A stretch of 51,673 nt of DNA. Source: a bacterium (GTDB lineage: Bacteria; Planctomycetota; SZUA-567). The stretch is taken from positions 1-51,673 of the forward strand of contig QKHZ01000195.1 in the NCBI GenBank assembly GCA_003249795.1, given 5' to 3'. The notes under the pieces were generated by a model that was given only the letters and a program-made list of their open reading frames with translations, ran no database searches and was not told where the DNA came from. Every line of letters begins with the position of its first letter. Positions within the stretch are counted from its first letter, which is position 1. Made by a program: the position numbers and the translations under genes. Shown piece by piece: positions 49,652-51,673 of this stretch.

Positions 49652-51673
49652 TCAAACTTTGCCGGTTTCAGTCGCATTATCATCAACGTCATCAGAAGTT
49701 GTCACTTCAATCTCTTTTTCCGGAAGCGGATCAGCCAGATGATCAAAACCTTCACCAAATCCGTCGACAGATTCTTCTTCCGGCTCAGGATTACTTTCCT
49801 CTGATTCAGAGTTGTTTTCAGCAAATGAAGTTGATGGATCTGCATAAACCAATTGTGCAGGATGCATTGATTCTTTTATAGCTTCATCTTCCGTTGCCAC
49901 TTCTGATACGGTTTCAGGCTCTTCAGCAACTTCGGTGGAAACAGGCAGAGGAGCAGAAGATTTAAGATCCTCCAGCTTCAGTACCATGCTCTCAAAACTG
50001 ATTGTTCCCAAGTAGTCGCGCAGAGCCAGATCCACAAGATCAAAGGGCGCGTCGATCATATCACGTGCCGGATCGTTTTTAATTTTGGGCGCGTCAAACA
50101 CATCGTGTGAAACGGCACGGACGATGTGCTCAATTGTCAAAACAGACAGATCGCGTGCCGGAACATAGCGCTCGCCCACAGGCATGACCCTGCGCAGGAT
50201 TTCTTTTTGTTCAAGGGTAATCAGGATTTCACGGATAATATACGGAGGTACCTCGAGCTGCAGAGAAACTCGTTCAGGGAAATTATCGGGGCTTTGCCCA
50301 TGGCGGAAGTCCTGTGCAGCCATCAGTACCGTACGCACGGCAAGATAGAGCCGGTGGACGATGCCGCGTTTTTCGATCTCCGCGCGTGCGGCAAGATCCC
50401 GATAATTCTGGCGTGTAAAGGCGATCTCCGCGCCGATCAGAACCATCACCCAAATCATCCATAGCCACAGCAGTGCTAGCGGAATTGCCAGTACTGAGCC
50501 ATAGACCTGGCTGCTTTTACTGGCCACCGCCATCGCCGCATAGTGGCGGAATCCGATCTTTGATGCTTCAAGCATCAGGCCGGTAAAAACGCCGCCGCCG
50601 ATTGCCGAGCGCCATCGGACCGGAGTATAGGGAAGGAAATAATACAGACACGCCAGCGCCAGAATACTAACAAGGCCCGAGGCGAGGGTATAGACGATCT
50701 TGGCTAGAATCCCCTGTGCGGAGTTTACATTTTCTCTGAAAGCAGGCGGCGCCGAGTTCATGGGTTGTTCTGCTGGAACGTTTTGGTTTGCATTGAATTG
50801 ACTTTCAATTTTCGGGTTTGTTGCCAGATCTGGATCGCTCAGGTTGGCTGGTGCAGGTAAAGCGTCTGATTCAGGCACAGGCGCCGGTTGTTTTTCAGCC
50901 AGAACGGTTTCGGCAATCGTTTTAATCTCATCGGGTGATTTTCCAACCGCCGGTTTTTCTTCCGGAATATTGACAGGGTCGGTAGTAACAGTGCCCCCGT
51001 CTGTTTTTGTTTCTTCATTTTTGTTTGCATCGGCAGACTCTTCATCGGCAGAGTCGGAAGAAGAGTCGAGCATTTCTGTAACGGCGGCGATCGGGATTGC
51101 GCGCGCGACGCTTTCGGTAACAACCGCGATGCGGGTGGTGATATAAACAGACAAGCTCATCAGGATAGGCACAAGGATCAGGGTCGCAAGATACGCCGTC
51201 ACACGCGAGAGGATGCCGCGCTTGGCGCGCACCTGCCAAATCCGGTTGAATGCCGCTTCAACCGACCCCATCAATGAGTAGGCTGTAAAGAACAACAGCA
51301 AAAAGCTGACTCCCGCGATCACCTTGGCTTTCGATGCAAAGCCGCGGATGGTCTGGAACAGATCGTCCATGCCGGAGGTGGCGGGGATGTAGTGCTTGAT
51401 GACGCCGATAAAGTTTTCGGTGTGCGAAACGCCTTCAGCGGGGTCGTCGAGCATCGCGAGGACGGCCAGCGCAATCGCCAGCATCGGCACGAGCGCGGTG
51501 AGGGTCTTGAATGCCAGCGCACCGGCTTGGGTCATCGACTGGTTGCGCACGATTGAGCGGAAGGTTTCGCGTACGAAAAGCAGCGACATCCAGAACCGGG
51601 CGTTGGGACGGGACGGGTCGGTTAATTTACGCAGATCAATTTCATCACGGAAAACCTTGACAATTTCCTGCCA
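49652..51673 (-). CDS. YihY/UPF0761 family membrane protein (5' end outside window)
   Basis: The frame is open to the right edge. An ATG lies at 51589, but the 28 codons before it read well as the usual family N-terminus, so the true start is outside. Six membrane helices are expected. 'MTQAGALAFKTLTALVPMLAIAL' is the family hallmark, followed by 'AAFNRIWQVRAKRG'. The C-terminal membrane part has 'YYFLPYTPVRWRSAIGGGVF'. An acidic, Pro/Asn-rich segment of about 115 residues interrupts the helices (50728-51078). After the membrane part come a winged-helix-like domain and an acidic tail of about 85 residues. The family was once called RNase BN, which is not its function; the true role is unknown. 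Confidence 0.88.
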   Translation of the reverse strand, partial: WQEIVKVFRDEIDLRKLTDPSRPNARFWMSLLFVRETFRSIVRNQSMTQAGALAFKTLTALVPMLAIALAVLAMLDDPAEGVSHTENFIGVIKHYIPATSGMDDLFQTIRGFASKAKVIAGVSFLLLFFTAYSLMGSVEAAFNRIWQVRAKRGILSRVTAYLATLILVPILMSLSVYITTRIAVVTESVARAIPIAAVTEMLDSSSDSADEESADANKNEETKTDGGTVTTDPVNIPEEKPAVGKSPDEIKTIAETVLAEKQPAPVPESDALPAPANLSDPDLATNPKIESQFNANQNVPAEQPMNSAPPAFRENVNSAQGILAKIVYTLASGLVSILALACLYYFLPYTPVRWRSAIGGGVFTGLMLEASKIGFRHYAAMAVASKSSQVYGSVLAIPLALLWLWMIWVMVLIGAEIAFTRQNYRDLAARAEIEKRGIVHRLYLAVRTVLMAAQDFRHGQSPDNFPERVSLQLEVPPYIIREILITLEQKEILRRVMPVGERYVPARDLSVLTIEHIVRAVSHDVFDAPKIKNDPARDMIDAPFDLVDLALRDYLGTISFESMVLKLEDLKSSAPLPVSTEVAEEPETVSEVATEDEAIKESMHPAQLVYADPSTSFAENNSESEESNPEPEEESVDGFGEGFDHLADPLPEKEIEVTTSDDVDDNATETGKV

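Noticed and set aside
1-51673. CRISPR array, insertion sequence or prophage
   Set aside because: No regularly spaced repeats, transposase, integrase or phage structural genes are visible on either strand.

Overview
This 51.7 kb window reads as ordinary chromosome of a Gram-negative-type bacterium: signal peptides, lipoproteins, a periplasmic HtrA protease and a YkuD L,D-transpeptidase are present. Base composition looks close to balanced, with AT-rich gaps between genes. Nothing here fixes the phylum. The V/A-type ATPase in a Thermus-like order, the flotillin/NfeD pair, the secreted MA-like peptidases and the many lineage-specific small membrane proteins would fit the PVC superphylum (for example Lentisphaerota or Kiritimatiellota relatives). 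That placement is a low-confidence inference. No rRNA, CRISPR array, prophage, insertion sequence or complete tRNA was seen.

Layout. 1-1392: the 3' part of an N-formylglutamate amidohydrolase gene and a two-helix membrane protein. 1507-11386 (minus): a complete rotary V/A-type ATPase operon in the order H, I, K, E, C, F, A, B, D, followed by a PTS IIA (PtsN-like) gene and a clear intrinsic terminator. The c-ring subunit carries a sodium-type Q/E/T ligand set. 11715-16414: lineage-specific secreted and membrane proteins, including an HExxH peptidase and a protein with an exact internal duplication of a two-helix plus zinc-ribbon unit. 16783-22910: glutamate synthase gltB-gltD behind an attenuator-like leader. 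23154-26725: nitronate monooxygenase-like enzyme, a cold-shock protein with a possible pseudoknot leader, and nitroreductase-rarA. 26902-28383: a C39-like cysteine peptidase fused to a dead copy of the MA-like peptidase. 28855-32679: htrA, arsC, tyrA-like dehydrogenase and a lipoprotein acetolactate decarboxylase. 32960-35163: NfeD-like protein and flotillin. 35361-41922: two glycosyltransferases, YjbQ, a secreted helical-repeat protein and RNase R. 41859-45827: HD hydrolase and Hsp33 divergent from HtpG. 45931-51673: YkuD and TraB/GumN proteins, pyruvate kinase and a YihY-family membrane protein running off the right edge.

The most unusual material is in the non-coding DNA. Two repeat families sit between genes. 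One occurs just after the stop codons of the ATPase F and K genes. The other runs into the ribosome binding sites of the ATPase E gene and of the nitroreductase gene 18 kb away, and contains a hairpin with a compensatory base-pair change. The cold-shock, gltB and tyrA leaders each have a specific, testable RNA or promoter architecture. No large new multi-gene system stands out. The best candidates for something undescribed are these leader/repeat elements and the paired active and dead MA-like peptidase domains.
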